Below are positions 51,061 to 60,600 of a DNA stretch of 64,000 bases, piece after piece. The position numbers were made by a program, and so were the translations under genes. The stretch lies in NCBI RefSeq assembly GCF_012516375.2, contig NZ_CP051204.2, positions 620,001-684,000 of the forward strand, in the 5' to 3' direction. The stretch comes from Chitinophaga oryzae (GTDB lineage: Bacteria > Bacteroidota > Bacteroidia > Chitinophagales > Chitinophagaceae). Position 1 is the first letter of the stretch. The number at the start of each line of letters is the position of its first letter. The notes beneath the pieces were generated by a model. It worked only from the letters and a program-made list of their open reading frames with translations, did not search any database and had not been told where the DNA came from.

Positions 51061-52476
51061 ATGAACAAGAAACCCTTAGCGGTAACCCTCGTGTCAGCAG
51101 CAACCGTGCTGGGCATGCTGTTAGGTACTTCCTGCAAAAAAGACAACAACGTAGTAAACAATGACCGTGCAGTAGTGGCCGGTGGTCCTTCCGGTGCTTC
51201 CGGCACCTGCGGTGACAGCACCATCACTGGTGTAATCACTTCCAACATCACCCTGAAAAGCTGCAAAATCTACAAACTGGATGGTCTGGTATATGTGGCC
51301 AACAACGCTGTAGTAACAGTTGAAGCCGGAACAGTGATCAAAGGTATTAAAGGTGTTCCGGCGAGCGGTACCAACCCTGGTACTCCGGGCGGTGGCCTGA
51401 TCGTTACCCGCGGTGCTAAACTGATCGCTGACGGTACTGCTACTGATCCTATCATCTTTACTTCCAACGAAGCGGCTCCTCAGTCCGGCGATTGGGGTGG
51501 TCTGGTACTGCTGGGTAAAGCGCCTACCAACCATGCTGCTGCTGTAACCGTAGAAGGTATCACCGGTACTCCTCCTGCTGATGCTACTTACGGCGGTCCT
51601 GCCAACAATGTACCTGCTGACAACTCCGGTACGCTGCGTTATGTAAGAATTCAGTACGCTGGTTACGAACTGTCCACAGACAACGAACTGAATGGTCTGA
51701 CACTGGCCGGTGTTGGTAGCAATACTATCATCGACTATGTTGAAGTGTACAAATCCAAAGACGACGCTTTCGAATTCTTCGGCGGTACTGTAAACGCTTC
51801 TCACCTGCTGGCTATCGACGCGCTGGACGACATGTTTGATACTGACAACGGTTATTCCGGTACTATCTCCTATGCTCTGGGTGTATCTGATCCTAACCGC
51901 GCTGATAAGAGCCAGTCCAACGGTTTTGAAAGCGACAACAACGCTAACGGTGACGCGGTAACTCCGTACACCCACCCTACTTACAACAACGTCACTATCA
52001 TTGGTCAGCCTAACGCAACTGCTGCTTCTATCACCAATGGTCTGCCTTCAGGCACTGGTAAATATGGCCGCGCTGCTCACCTGAGAAGAAATGCTGAGTT
52101 TGCAGTTAACAACTCTATCTTCCTGGGCTTCAACTATGGTATTTCCCTGGATACGCAGAAACCTGCTTCCGGTGCTAATACCAAAACCAAGTATGACGCC
52201 GGTACTTCTACCCTGACCAACAACTACGTACACGCTTACGTATATCCGTTCTCTACCGAGATCAACTTCACTTCCTTTGCTGCATTTACTCCGCTGGGTA
52301 CTACCAACAAAGGTTACATCAACGCTGATCCGAACGCAAACATCAAGCTGGCAGCTCCGTTTGCCGCTACCCGCGCTATCAGCAATTACATTCCGCAGAC
52401 ATTGTCTGTTGCCAAAGCTGCTGGTGCTTTCCCTACCGGAAACACTACCTGGGCTAACGGCTGGACCATCCTGTAA
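51061..52476 (+). CDS. Surface beta-helix lipoprotein, highly biased codons
   Basis: 471 residues. Lipoprotein signal (VLGMLLGTSC, Cys near 25). The mature part is a right-handed parallel beta-helix-like repeat protein: YVANNAVVTVEAGTVIKGIKG, GGLIVTRGAKLIADGTATDPIIFTSNE, SGDWGGLVLLGKAPTN, then LRYVRIQYAG and IDYVEVYKSKDDAFEFFGGTVN. This family often accompanies TonB-dependent receptors in Bacteroidota and is of unknown function. The codons are strongly restricted (GGT, GCT, AAC, TAC, CTG, ACC), unlike the neighbours, which points to very high expression. A strong hairpin after the stop may cap the message. Confidence 0.85.
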   Translation: MNKKPLAVTLVSAATVLGMLLGTSCKKDNNVVNNDRAVVAGGPSGASGTCGDSTITGVITSNITLKSCKIYKLDGLVYVANNAVVTVEAGTVIKGIKGVPASGTNPGTPGGGLIVTRGAKLIADGTATDPIIFTSNEAAPQSGDWGGLVLLGKAPTNHAAAVTVEGITGTPPADATYGGPANNVPADNSGTLRYVRIQYAGYELSTDNELNGLTLAGVGSNTIIDYVEVYKSKDDAFEFFGGTVNASHLLAIDALDDMFDTDNGYSGTISYALGVSDPNRADKSQSNGFESDNNANGDAVTPYTHPTYNNVTIIGQPNATAASITNGLPSGTGKYGRAAHLRRNAEFAVNNSIFLGFNYGISLDTQKPASGANTKTKYDAGTSTLTNNYVHAYVYPFSTEINFTSFAAFTPLGTTNKGYINADPNANIKLAAPFAATRAISNYIPQTLSVAKAAGAFPTGNTTWANGWTIL

Positions 52477-52488
52477 TAATTTTTATTC

Positions 52489-52535
52489 ATCATCACGTAT
52501 AGCGGAGGTCCGCTATACGTGATGATCATCTTTTT
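52489..52535 (+). terminator. Very strong hairpin after the beta-helix gene
   Basis: ATCATCACGTATAGCGGA (52489-52506) and its exact complement (52509-52526) leave only two bases between the arms. CATCTTTTTTC follows. Inside the apparent operon it should stop most transcription or stabilise the upstream mRNA. Confidence 0.9.
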
Positions 52536-52553
52536 TCTGTTAATATTTTGAAT

Positions 52554-53306
52554 ATGTATCTGTTATTAAAGCGCCTGCCTTTCCTTTTAACTGTTATCGT
52601 TTTCCTGGCTTCCTGCCGTAAGGGTGAAATGCCCGAAGAGCATTACTTCGGTAAGGTCAGCATTACCTTGTTAAACCTTCCCAATACTCCCAAAATCATG
52701 ATGTATTTTGATGGCAAACAGCTGGATACCATCAGGGCGGTGGGCGATGGAAGCCACTTTGTTCTTCCGGCAGGTAAACAGGGTAAACTGAGTGCCTACG
52801 ATGCCGGTAAGCAGGAATTGCTTGCAGATACAATGATTACTATTGCTGCTAACAGTACGCAGCAGTTTCGGTTTGCGTACAGCGCAGAATTGGGGCTGAA
52901 GGGATTTGTAGGCAGTGGTGGCGGTGGTTCAGTACCCGTTGATTCATTTGATGTTCAGTTATTCAACAATTTAAGCGCTTCCTTCTATCCCCTCGAAAAG
53001 TATGACCTGGCCTTTATTTTTGCAGATCCTGATTCCGGGGAGATCTTTGATTACCCCCTGGTGGTAAAAGGATGGACCAGAAAGAAGTTGTCTGCTGTTA
53101 TCAGGATGAGAGCCGTGAATGATAACAAGCATGTGTATACCTATGCAGCAAAGTTAATAGATCCTGCTACCGGGCAGGTGGTGCTGCAGCCTGATGGATC
53201 TGAGTTTTTTGTTTTTACCGGAGACAATCTTGCCGGCAAGTCGAAGATTACCACCGTGGCTGATGACAATAACGGCGCTATCATGACTAATGAAATAGAA
53301 CTTTAG
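52554..53306 (+). CDS. Lipoprotein with Ig-like strand pattern, unknown
   Basis: 250 residues. Lipoprotein signal (LLTVIVFLASC, Cys near 20), then alternating strands: KVSITLLNLPNTPKIMMYFDGKQLDTI and FVLPAGKQGKLSAYDAGKQELLADTMITI resemble DUF4397-type domains of cell-surface lipoproteins. SGGGGSVPVDSF forms a flexible link to a second half with QLFNNLSASFYPLEKYDLAFIFADPDSGE. The ATG at 52554 gives the better signal peptide than the TTG at 52548. It follows the strong hairpin and precedes the beta-helix paralogue by 5 bp, so those two are cotranscribed. Function unknown, probably an accessory surface component. Confidence 0.75.
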   Translation: MYLLLKRLPFLLTVIVFLASCRKGEMPEEHYFGKVSITLLNLPNTPKIMMYFDGKQLDTIRAVGDGSHFVLPAGKQGKLSAYDAGKQELLADTMITIAANSTQQFRFAYSAELGLKGFVGSGGGGSVPVDSFDVQLFNNLSASFYPLEKYDLAFIFADPDSGEIFDYPLVVKGWTRKKLSAVIRMRAVNDNKHVYTYAAKLIDPATGQVVLQPDGSEFFVFTGDNLAGKSKITTVADDNNGAIMTNEIEL

Positions 53307-53311
53307 TTTTT

Positions 53312-53992
53312 ATGCATCCCGCCCATAAATACATAACCCGCTTTGTGCCCTACCTCTGGTATGGGTTAAGCAGTTTATCTGTTATCACCGCGGGCTGCAA
53401 AAAGAATGATGTGGTAAGTCCTGCTGCAACGCAGGAAATTAAAATGGAAATTATCCCTGTGTCGGACACTTTACGACAGGTAATTGCTTCACATACGCTG
53501 TTGACTGCCAGCCATCCCTGGTATATTGATGGCTGGGTGTATGTGGCCAACGAAGCAACCCTGCGGGTGGAAGCCGGCGCAGTGGTGAACATATTGCCCA
53601 CGGCGGTAAATAAAAAGGATGGCCGCTACAGCGGTGGACTGGTCATTACCCGCGGGGCGCATATTGTGGCGGAAGGTACTGCGGCGCTACCCATCCGGAT
53701 GCGGGTGGAAAAAGTGGCCGGCCACGGTCCCAGTGGCCTGTTGATATTGGGGCGGGCACCTGTGAGAAAGGGTTTTGCTCCCTTTCGCGAGCTGACTTTT
53801 GGTGGTAACCTGCCGGAAGATAGCTCAGGGGTGATCAGGCACCTGCGCCTGGATTATTACCCCGCTGCCGGCAAAGGTTTCGATGGCGGCATATTGTTGA
53901 TGGGCGCAGGTAGCAGGACTGTTACGGAGTCCGTGTCCACACACGCTTTACCCGTAGAACGGTCAGACCTCAAAACCGGAAAGCTGCGATAA
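53312..53992 (+). CDS. Shortened beta-helix lipoprotein, paralogue of 51061 gene
   Basis: 226 residues with a lipoprotein signal (LSSLSVITAGC). It shares with the gene at 51061 the segments WVYVANEATLRVEAGAVVNI, GGLVITRGAHIVAEGTAALPIRM and LLILGRAPV...FGGNLPEDSSGVIRHLRLDYY, but stops after these, at about half the length. Codons are ordinary, not the restricted set of its paralogue. So it may be an accessory subunit or a truncated duplicate. No frameshift remnant is visible after the stop. Confidence 0.78.
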   Translation: MHPAHKYITRFVPYLWYGLSSLSVITAGCKKNDVVSPAATQEIKMEIIPVSDTLRQVIASHTLLTASHPWYIDGWVYVANEATLRVEAGAVVNILPTAVNKKDGRYSGGLVITRGAHIVAEGTAALPIRMRVEKVAGHGPSGLLILGRAPVRKGFAPFRELTFGGNLPEDSSGVIRHLRLDYYPAAGKGFDGGILLMGAGSRTVTESVSTHALPVERSDLKTGKLR

Positions 53993-54080
53993 GCCGTTTG
54001 TAAAAAATATTACGGAAAACCCTGTTTTACTGCTTATTCATTAAGATGTAGGTTTGTTAGCCCCAATCTTTCTCTCTCCC

Positions 54081-55454
54081 CTATCTTGGAATGATGACCA
54101 TGCTGTTTATGGCCGCCTGTTGCCCCGCATCATAATAGTGTCGGGATACAGGCGTGTTTTCCACAGATGCCCTGCCGCCGCCGTTGATGACGGCCAGCGC
54201 TTTCGCAACCAGCGGATCATTTACATCTCCCGGCGGCAACAACGGTTGCCTGGACATTTCATCGATCATATATTGAGGGACGATGCCCTGCGTGTAGTTC
54301 CCGTTCCCGCTGGCGTTGGACAGCCGGTAAGTGACAGGCTGTATCACCCAGGGGATGCGGCGGGGACTGCGCATGTCTTTTACGATGATGGCGCCTTTAT
54401 CTTTACCGACAGTGGTTTCTCCTATCTGGATGACGTTCGTATAAGGTTTGAGGTTATTGACCAGCAACTCTGCTGCAGATACTGTCTGACTGCCGGTCAG
54501 CAGGAATATGCGGGGAAGGCGGAGCCGGGCGGAAGCAAGTGCGCTGAAAGGGACCGGGTCCGCGTTTTCCGGAACGGAAAGCGCTGTGGCGAAATCCAGT
54601 GTGCGGGAACCAAGATGATGGTTACCGCTGTACTGTACAAAAGTGCTCTTCTCTGTGACATCGGGCGCTATGAGCGCCGTCAGCATGGCTGCGGCAGCGA
54701 GACTGCCGCCGGTATTGTAACGGATATCGACGATCAGCTCGGTGATACCCTGGCTTTTAAGATTCCGGAATACGTCCAGCAGGTTGTTATTGTACCCGTC
54801 GATGAATGCATTGTAAAAAATATAACCTGTTTTGCGCGGCGAAGAAGATACTAACACAGACGCATAAACGGGGTTTTCCGTTACGCGGCTGACCTGCAAT
54901 AATACAGGTGCTCCTTCTGTGATGGCGCCGCTTGTGACAGTGGCAGGGGTAATAGTACCGGTGGCTGTGGTCCTTAGCTGCTCACTGAGGGTAGCAGCGT
55001 TGCCGGCAGTGAGACTGGTTTCATTGATACGGGTAAAATAACTGCCTCTTTTGAGGCCTGCCGCTGCTGCATAAGAGCCGGGGACCACCAGTTTAATGAC
55101 GCCGATAACGCCTTCCTGCCGTTGCGGCCAGCTGATAACACTGTAATCGATGCCGTATTTACTGCGGATATCGTTGGCATAGGTGGCGGGATCCAGCGGG
55201 TTGTACAGCAGGGAGAACCTGTCTGCCGTGTTTTTGATACTGGTGAAGAAAGTCCCGGTCTCCAGGGAGGTATTGGGATTGGCCGGCAGCTGATCATTCC
55301 ACAGGTAAAAATAACGCATGCTGTCCAGTACCCAATTGTTGATTTCCTGCTGTGTGACGGGGCCGGACGGCACTCCCGGCGTATCATTTTTTTTGCTGCA
55401 GGCGCTTATCAGTGCGATACTGCCAAGGAGAAAAGGACGGTAGGATAATCGCAT
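54081..55454 (-). CDS. S41 family C-terminal-processing-like peptidase, lipoprotein
   Basis: 457 residues. Lipoprotein signal (LLGSIALISAC, Cys near 19). A PDZ-like region (YAAAAGLKRGSYFTRINETSL) lies around 125-150, and the S41 catalytic core follows: IVDIRYNTGGSLAAAAMLT, FLLTGSQTVSAAELLVNNL with the nucleophilic Ser, and QIGETTVGKDKGAIIV with the catalytic Lys. S41 proteases cleave C-terminal regions of periplasmic or surface proteins. The gene lies directly downstream of the sigma factor gene on the same strand, 30 bp away, so the two are probably cotranscribed; together they face the FecR/TonB operon. Confidence 0.93.
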   Translation of the reverse strand: MRLSYRPFLLGSIALISACSKKNDTPGVPSGPVTQQEINNWVLDSMRYFYLWNDQLPANPNTSLETGTFFTSIKNTADRFSLLYNPLDPATYANDIRSKYGIDYSVISWPQRQEGVIGVIKLVVPGSYAAAAGLKRGSYFTRINETSLTAGNAATLSEQLRTTATGTITPATVTSGAITEGAPVLLQVSRVTENPVYASVLVSSSPRKTGYIFYNAFIDGYNNNLLDVFRNLKSQGITELIVDIRYNTGGSLAAAAMLTALIAPDVTEKSTFVQYSGNHHLGSRTLDFATALSVPENADPVPFSALASARLRLPRIFLLTGSQTVSAAELLVNNLKPYTNVIQIGETTVGKDKGAIIVKDMRSPRRIPWVIQPVTYRLSNASGNGNYTQGIVPQYMIDEMSRQPLLPPGDVNDPLVAKALAVINGGGRASVENTPVSRHYYDAGQQAAINSMVIIPR

Positions 55455-55484
55455 GGCGGTGTTATTTTCAGGATGACGAGCTTA

Positions 55485-56033
55485 TCAGCTGTGATGGTTG
55501 CCGAAATGGCTGGTGAGTTCTTTCCGGATATATTGCAGGGCGGCTGTCAGGTGATTCTTTACAGTAGCAGGAGAAATGGAGAGCTGTTCACCGATTTCGC
55601 GGTGACTGTAACCGTGGCTTCTGCTGAGCATATACACATTGCGTCGTTGCTCCGGCATATTTTCTACCAGTTTGTGGATATGAGTGCTGAACTCTTTTTG
55701 CAGCAGCAGTTTTTCGCCGCTGTTGGCGGTTTCGGCTGACTGGTTATCGGCCACTTTGGCCATCGCTTTTTTTTCGCGGTATAGTTTTCGCGTTTCGTCA
55801 ATCACCAGGTTTTTGACGTACACGAACAGTAATGGAAATACGTCCTGCCCTTCCTTTAGCTGGTGCATGTTTTCCCAAAGGCGAACAAAGCATAACTGGG
55901 TGATTTCCTGCGCTCTGTTGGCATCGCCCGTCAACTTGAACGCAAACCGGTATACTTTTGAATTGTTCTCCTCAAAAATCTTCTCAAATTGTGCTTTAGG
56001 CGGGCTATCAGACATAGTTCGAGGTTCTTGCAT
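55485..56033 (-). CDS. ECF RNA polymerase sigma factor
   Basis: 182 residues: sigma2 (FEKIFEENNSKVYRFAFKLTGDANRAQEITQLCFVRLWENM) and sigma4 (LVENMPEQRRNVYMLSRSHGYSHREIGEQLSISPATVKNHLTAALQYIRKEL), with no sigma1 or sigma3. Such factors direct polymerase to a small set of promoters when released by an anti-sigma factor. It has no adjacent fecR, but a FecR gene 8 kb away at 46782 has no adjacent sigma. The S41 protease gene follows by 30 bp. Pairing with that FecR is inferred. Confidence 0.95.
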   Translation of the reverse strand: MQEPRTMSDSPPKAQFEKIFEENNSKVYRFAFKLTGDANRAQEITQLCFVRLWENMHQLKEGQDVFPLLFVYVKNLVIDETRKLYREKKAMAKVADNQSAETANSGEKLLLQKEFSTHIHKLVENMPEQRRNVYMLSRSHGYSHREIGEQLSISPATVKNHLTAALQYIRKELTSHFGNHHS

Positions 56034-56102
56034 TATCCGGATATAAATATAAGCCGGCTATGTTACAGGAATGTTAAGGCGCGAATATTTCTCACGCCGG
56101 GG

Positions 56103-56262
56103 CGCAAAGATTTTTGCCCGTATTTTTAAGAAAATTTAAGAGCGCAAAGCGCGGAGAACAAAATGAAGATCTGTTATAGTTTATAATAAGTTAATCTTCT
56201 TTTTTATCCTTCGTGCTTTGCGCTCTTAAATTTTCTTAAAAATACGGGCAAAAATCTTTGCG
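56103..56262. repeat. Perfect 48-bp inverted repeat
   Basis: 56103-56150 and 56215-56262 are exact reverse complements over 48 bp (ends CGCAAAGATTTTTGCCCG and AGCGCAAAGC), with 64 bp between. It lies 15 bp after the stop of the TolC gene and upstream of the sigma gene. No ORF runs through it. It shares CGCAAAG words with 18792-18852. Confidence 0.97.
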
Positions 56263-56277
56263 TCTCTGTGTGAAAGC

Positions 56278-57612
56278 TTACTGCAACAGGGAGCCGTTCA
56301 GGCGCTGCAGTTCTGTCTCAGCCAGTTTGGTATTGTAGCGGGCCTGTATCAGCCGGTAATTGGAATCTTCCAGGCTTTGTTGCGCCTGTTTTACTTCGAT
56401 GGTGGTAGATACGCCTTGTTTGAAGCGTTCCAGCGCCACCATCATATTCTCTTCTGCCAGCTGGTTGTTTTCTTCTTCCAGCTCCAGCGCCTTCTTGTAA
56501 TATTCATAATCTTTAAAGGCGTTGTTCAGCGACAGGTCTACCTGGGATTTGAGGTTGTCTAGCGTAATGTTCTGGAAATCAAAATCAATCCTGGCATTTT
56601 TTATCTGCCGTTTTACGTTGAAGCCATTGAAGATGGGAATGGCCGCCGTTAGTCCGTAGTTAAATACGCCGTTGCGGTTAAACCGGGGGCTGAAGTTGTT
56701 GGACGCTGCATTGGAAGTATTGCGGCTGTAGTTATAACCGGAGTTGAAGGTAACTACCGGAAAATAATCTGCACGACGTTCTTTAATAGTCAGTGCAGAG
56801 ATGTTGATGTTTTGTTGCTGTACTTTGATGGCGGTGTTGTTGTTGGCGACGTTCTGCTGCAGGGCCACAAAGGACAGTCCGGTGTTGATGGGGATGGAAT
56901 CCGGCACATCATAGCCGGTAGCGCCGGCCGGAACGGCCATCAGCTGGTTCAGCAGCGCCTTGCTTTGTTCTATAAGCGTCAGCTGCCGCAGCATCAGCGC
57001 TTTCTGAGCGTTGTAGTCTACCTTGGACTGCAGCAGGTCTGTTTTAGGACCGAGGCCGGTGGTGAATTTGGCATCGGAGAGTTTCACCCTTTCTTCAGAG
57101 ATAGACAGTTGTTCGCGGACGGCGATCAGTTGTTGTTTCTGTTGTACGATGTTATAATAGCCGTTGATCACCGTAGCGATGGAGTTCTGTATCTGGTCTT
57201 TGATGGCCAGTTCGCCGAGGCCTTTGATGGCTTCCAGTTTTTCGCGGGTAGCAAACATTTTCAGGCCGTCGAAGAGCGTCCAGCTGAGGGTGGCGTTGGC
57301 GCTGATGTTATTGCCTTTGATGCCGCTGGTATCTCTTTTGGTGCCGTTGGCGAATTCCTGTTTGGTGGCGGTGTTATTCCACGTGGTGCCCGCCGTGGCA
57401 TTGAGTCGGGGCACGAAGGCGAAATTCGCATAGGCGTAATCGTTAGCCGACAGTTCCGCGGTATTTCTGGCCAGCCGGATAGAGAAATTGTTTTTAAGCG
57501 CCAGGTCTATGGCCTGCTCCAGCGTAAGTATCTGCTGCTGCGCGGAGGCAGCGGGCGTACTTCCCGCTATGAGGATAAAGAGGAGGCCGATGCTGGTGAT
57601 ATATTTCTTCAT
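56278..57612 (-). CDS. TolC-family outer-membrane efflux protein
   Basis: 444 residues with a signal peptide (ITSIGLLFILIAGSTPAASA). Two OEP repeats of paired long helices: ILTLEQAIDLALKNNFSIRLARNTAELS begins the first, AIKVQQQNINISALTIKERRADYFPVVTFNSGY the second, then KQGVSTTIEVKQAQQSLEDSNYRLIQARYNTKLAETELQRLNG. The trimer forms the outer-membrane tunnel of a tripartite pump. It is third in the adaptor-RND-TolC order, starting 18 bp after the RND stop. Confidence 0.95.
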   Translation of the reverse strand: MKKYITSIGLLFILIAGSTPAASAQQQILTLEQAIDLALKNNFSIRLARNTAELSANDYAYANFAFVPRLNATAGTTWNNTATKQEFANGTKRDTSGIKGNNISANATLSWTLFDGLKMFATREKLEAIKGLGELAIKDQIQNSIATVINGYYNIVQQKQQLIAVREQLSISEERVKLSDAKFTTGLGPKTDLLQSKVDYNAQKALMLRQLTLIEQSKALLNQLMAVPAGATGYDVPDSIPINTGLSFVALQQNVANNNTAIKVQQQNINISALTIKERRADYFPVVTFNSGYNYSRNTSNAASNNFSPRFNRNGVFNYGLTAAIPIFNGFNVKRQIKNARIDFDFQNITLDNLKSQVDLSLNNAFKDYEYYKKALELEEENNQLAEENMMVALERFKQGVSTTIEVKQAQQSLEDSNYRLIQARYNTKLAETELQRLNGSLLQ

Positions 57613-57630
57613 AATAAATTTAATAACGGT

Positions 57631-60600
57631 TTATGCATGAGCGGCAGCTACATCTTCTTCTTTGCCTTCCAGTCTTTCTTCTTCATCGCTGTCTTCTGAT
57701 TTGTTACCATGACGGGAGAAGAAGGTATACATGGCCGGAATTACATACAGGGTGAGCACAAGGGAGAAGACGATGCCCCCCACGATGACGATACCCAGCG
57801 GGATACGGCTGGTAGCCGCGGCGCCGAGCGACATGGCGATCGGCAGGGCGCCCAGCGCCATGGCCAGGCTGGTCATCAGGATGGGGCGCAGACGCATCGC
57901 GGAAGCGTGAACGGCGGCATCGGTTTTGGACAGGCCGGCATCGCGCTGGTGGTTGGCGAATTCCACGATCAGGATACCGTTTTTGGTTACCAGGCCAATG
58001 AGCATGATGACCCCGATCTGTGAGAAGATGTTCCATGTCTGGTCAAACACCCACAATGACAACAGGGCACCGGCGAAGGCGAGCGGCACGGTGAGCATGA
58101 TGATCAGCGGATCTATCCAGCTTTCAAACTGCGCGGCAAGTACGAGATAAATCAGGACGAGTGCCAGGCCCAGCGCAAACATAGTGTTGGAACCGCTTTC
58201 CGCATAGTCGCGGGAGGAGCCGGAGAGCGCGGTGGTGTAGGAGTCGTCGATAATTTTCTCGTTTTCCAGTTTATTATAGATGCGGTACATCTCTTTCAAA
58301 CCATCGCCGATGGTTTTGCCGGGTGCGAGGCCGGCAGAGATGGTGGCGGACTTATAACGGTTGAAGTGGTAGATGATCGGCGGACTGGTTTCTTCTTCGA
58401 TGCTGACTACGTTATCGAGCTGGATGGCTTCGCCGCGGGAGTTGCGTACGTAGAGGTTCTGCAGGTCCATCGGATCGTCGCGGTCGGCACGGAACACCTG
58501 TCCCATCACCTGGTATTGTTTACCGTTGCGGATGAAGTAGCCGTAGCGCAGGTTACTCAGTGCCAGCTGCAGGGTTTGTGAGATGTCCTGTACGGAAACG
58601 CCCAGTTGCGTGGCTTTGTCGCGGTTGATGTGAATACGCAGTTCCGGTTTGTTGAATTTCAGGTCCACGTCGGTGCCCTGGAAGACGGGGCTGTTGCCTA
58701 CTTCTTCCATGAAGCGGGGCAGTACGCGGGTCAGTGAATCGAAGTTGATATGTTCGAGTACGAAGGATACAGGGAGGCCGCTGCGGCGCCCTACCTGTAT
58801 GGTTTGTGTTTCGATGGCGAACACTTTACCCTGCGGGTACCGGATCATGTTTCGGTTCACCATGTTCACGATTTCTTTCTGGGAACGCTGGCGTTCTGTC
58901 GGCTCCGTCAGCATGACGTTGGCGAACGCGGAGTTGACCGCGCCTGCGCCGCTGAATCCCGGGGAGGTAACGCTGAGGATGATTTTTTTCTCCGGGATGG
59001 AGTCTGCCAGGAATTTCGTGAGTTGGTCCACGTAGTCGTCCATGTAATCGAAGGAAGTACCTTCCGGCGTGGTAATGGACAGGCGGAACTGGCTGCGGTC
59101 TTCCAGTGGCGCCAGTTCGGCAGGCAGCGTCCTGAAGAGGAAATAGATCATGACCAGGCAGCCGGCGATCACCAATCCTGCTACCCAACGGAAACGCATA
59201 AACGATTCCAGTGAGTTTTTATAACCGTCTTCCATCCAGCGGAAGAAAGGTTCTGTTTTGGTATAGAACCAGGAGTGGGTATGTGTTTTGCGGCCCAGTT
59301 TTACGTTGAGTACGGGGGTGAGCGTCAGGGATACGAAAGCGGAGATCAGTACCGCGCCGGCCACCACGATGCCGAACTCCCGGAACAGTTGCCCTACGAA
59401 GCCCTGCAGGAAGATGATCGGCAGGAATACGAAGGCCAGCGTGATGGAGGTGGCGATAACGGCGAAGAAAATTTCTTCGGACCCTTCGCGTGCTGCGCGC
59501 ATACGGGGCATACCGGCTTCTATCTTTTTATAGATGTTTTCCGTGACCACGATACCGTCATCCACCACAAGCCCGGTGGCCAGTACGATGGCCAGCAGGG
59601 TGAGGATGTTGATGGTAAAGCCGCAGACGTACATGATAAAGAAAGCGCCGATCAGGGACACGGGGATGTCTACCAGCGGGCGGAGGGCCATGAGCCAGTC
59701 GCGGAAGAAGAGGTATACGATAAGGATCACCAGGGTGAGTGCGATGATCAGGGTTTCTTCTACTTCCTCGATAGATTTTTTGATAAACCGGGTGTTGTCC
59801 ATCGCGATGTTCACGGTGAAGTCTTCCGGGATATCTTTTTTCAGCTGTTCAAATCTTTTATAGAACTCATCTGCGATGGCCACGTAGTTGGAGCCGGGCT
59901 GTGGGATGAGGGCGAGGGCGATCATGGGGTTGCCGGATTCTTTGAGGATGGTTTCCTCGTTCTCCGGCCCCAGTACGGCCTGACCGATATCGCGGATGCG
60001 TATTTCGCTGCCGTTGATGTTTTTGATGATGAGGTTATTAAAGTCATCTTCTGTAAAGAGGCGGCCGAAGGTGCGCACGGTGAAGTCGGTGGCGTTACCG
60101 GCGATTTTACCGGAAGGAAGTTCCACGTTTTCGCGTTGCAGCGCGGCCTGTATATCAGACGGGGTGAGGCTGTAGGACGATAGTTTGGCGGGGTCCATCC
60201 AGATACGCATGGCGTATCTTTTTTCGCCCCATATCTGAATGGCGCTCACGCCGGGGATGGTCTGCAGTTTTTCGAGCAGCACGTTGGTGCCGTATTCGGT
60301 TACCTCCAACTGGTTGCGGGTGTTGCTTTGTACCGTCATGGAGATGATGGCGTCGGAGTTGGCGTCCTGTTTGGATACTACCGGGGGCGCATCGATATCG
60401 GGCGGAAGGCTGCGGAGGGCCTGCGACACTTTGTCGCGCACGTCGTTGGTGGCGCCTTCGAGGTCTTCACCCAGTTCAAATTCCACGGTGATATTGCTGC
60501 TGCCCTGGCTGCTGCTGGAAGATATGTTTTTGATACCGGCTACCCCGTTGATGGATTTCTCCAGTGGTTCGGTGATCTGTGTTTCGATGATGTCTGAGTT

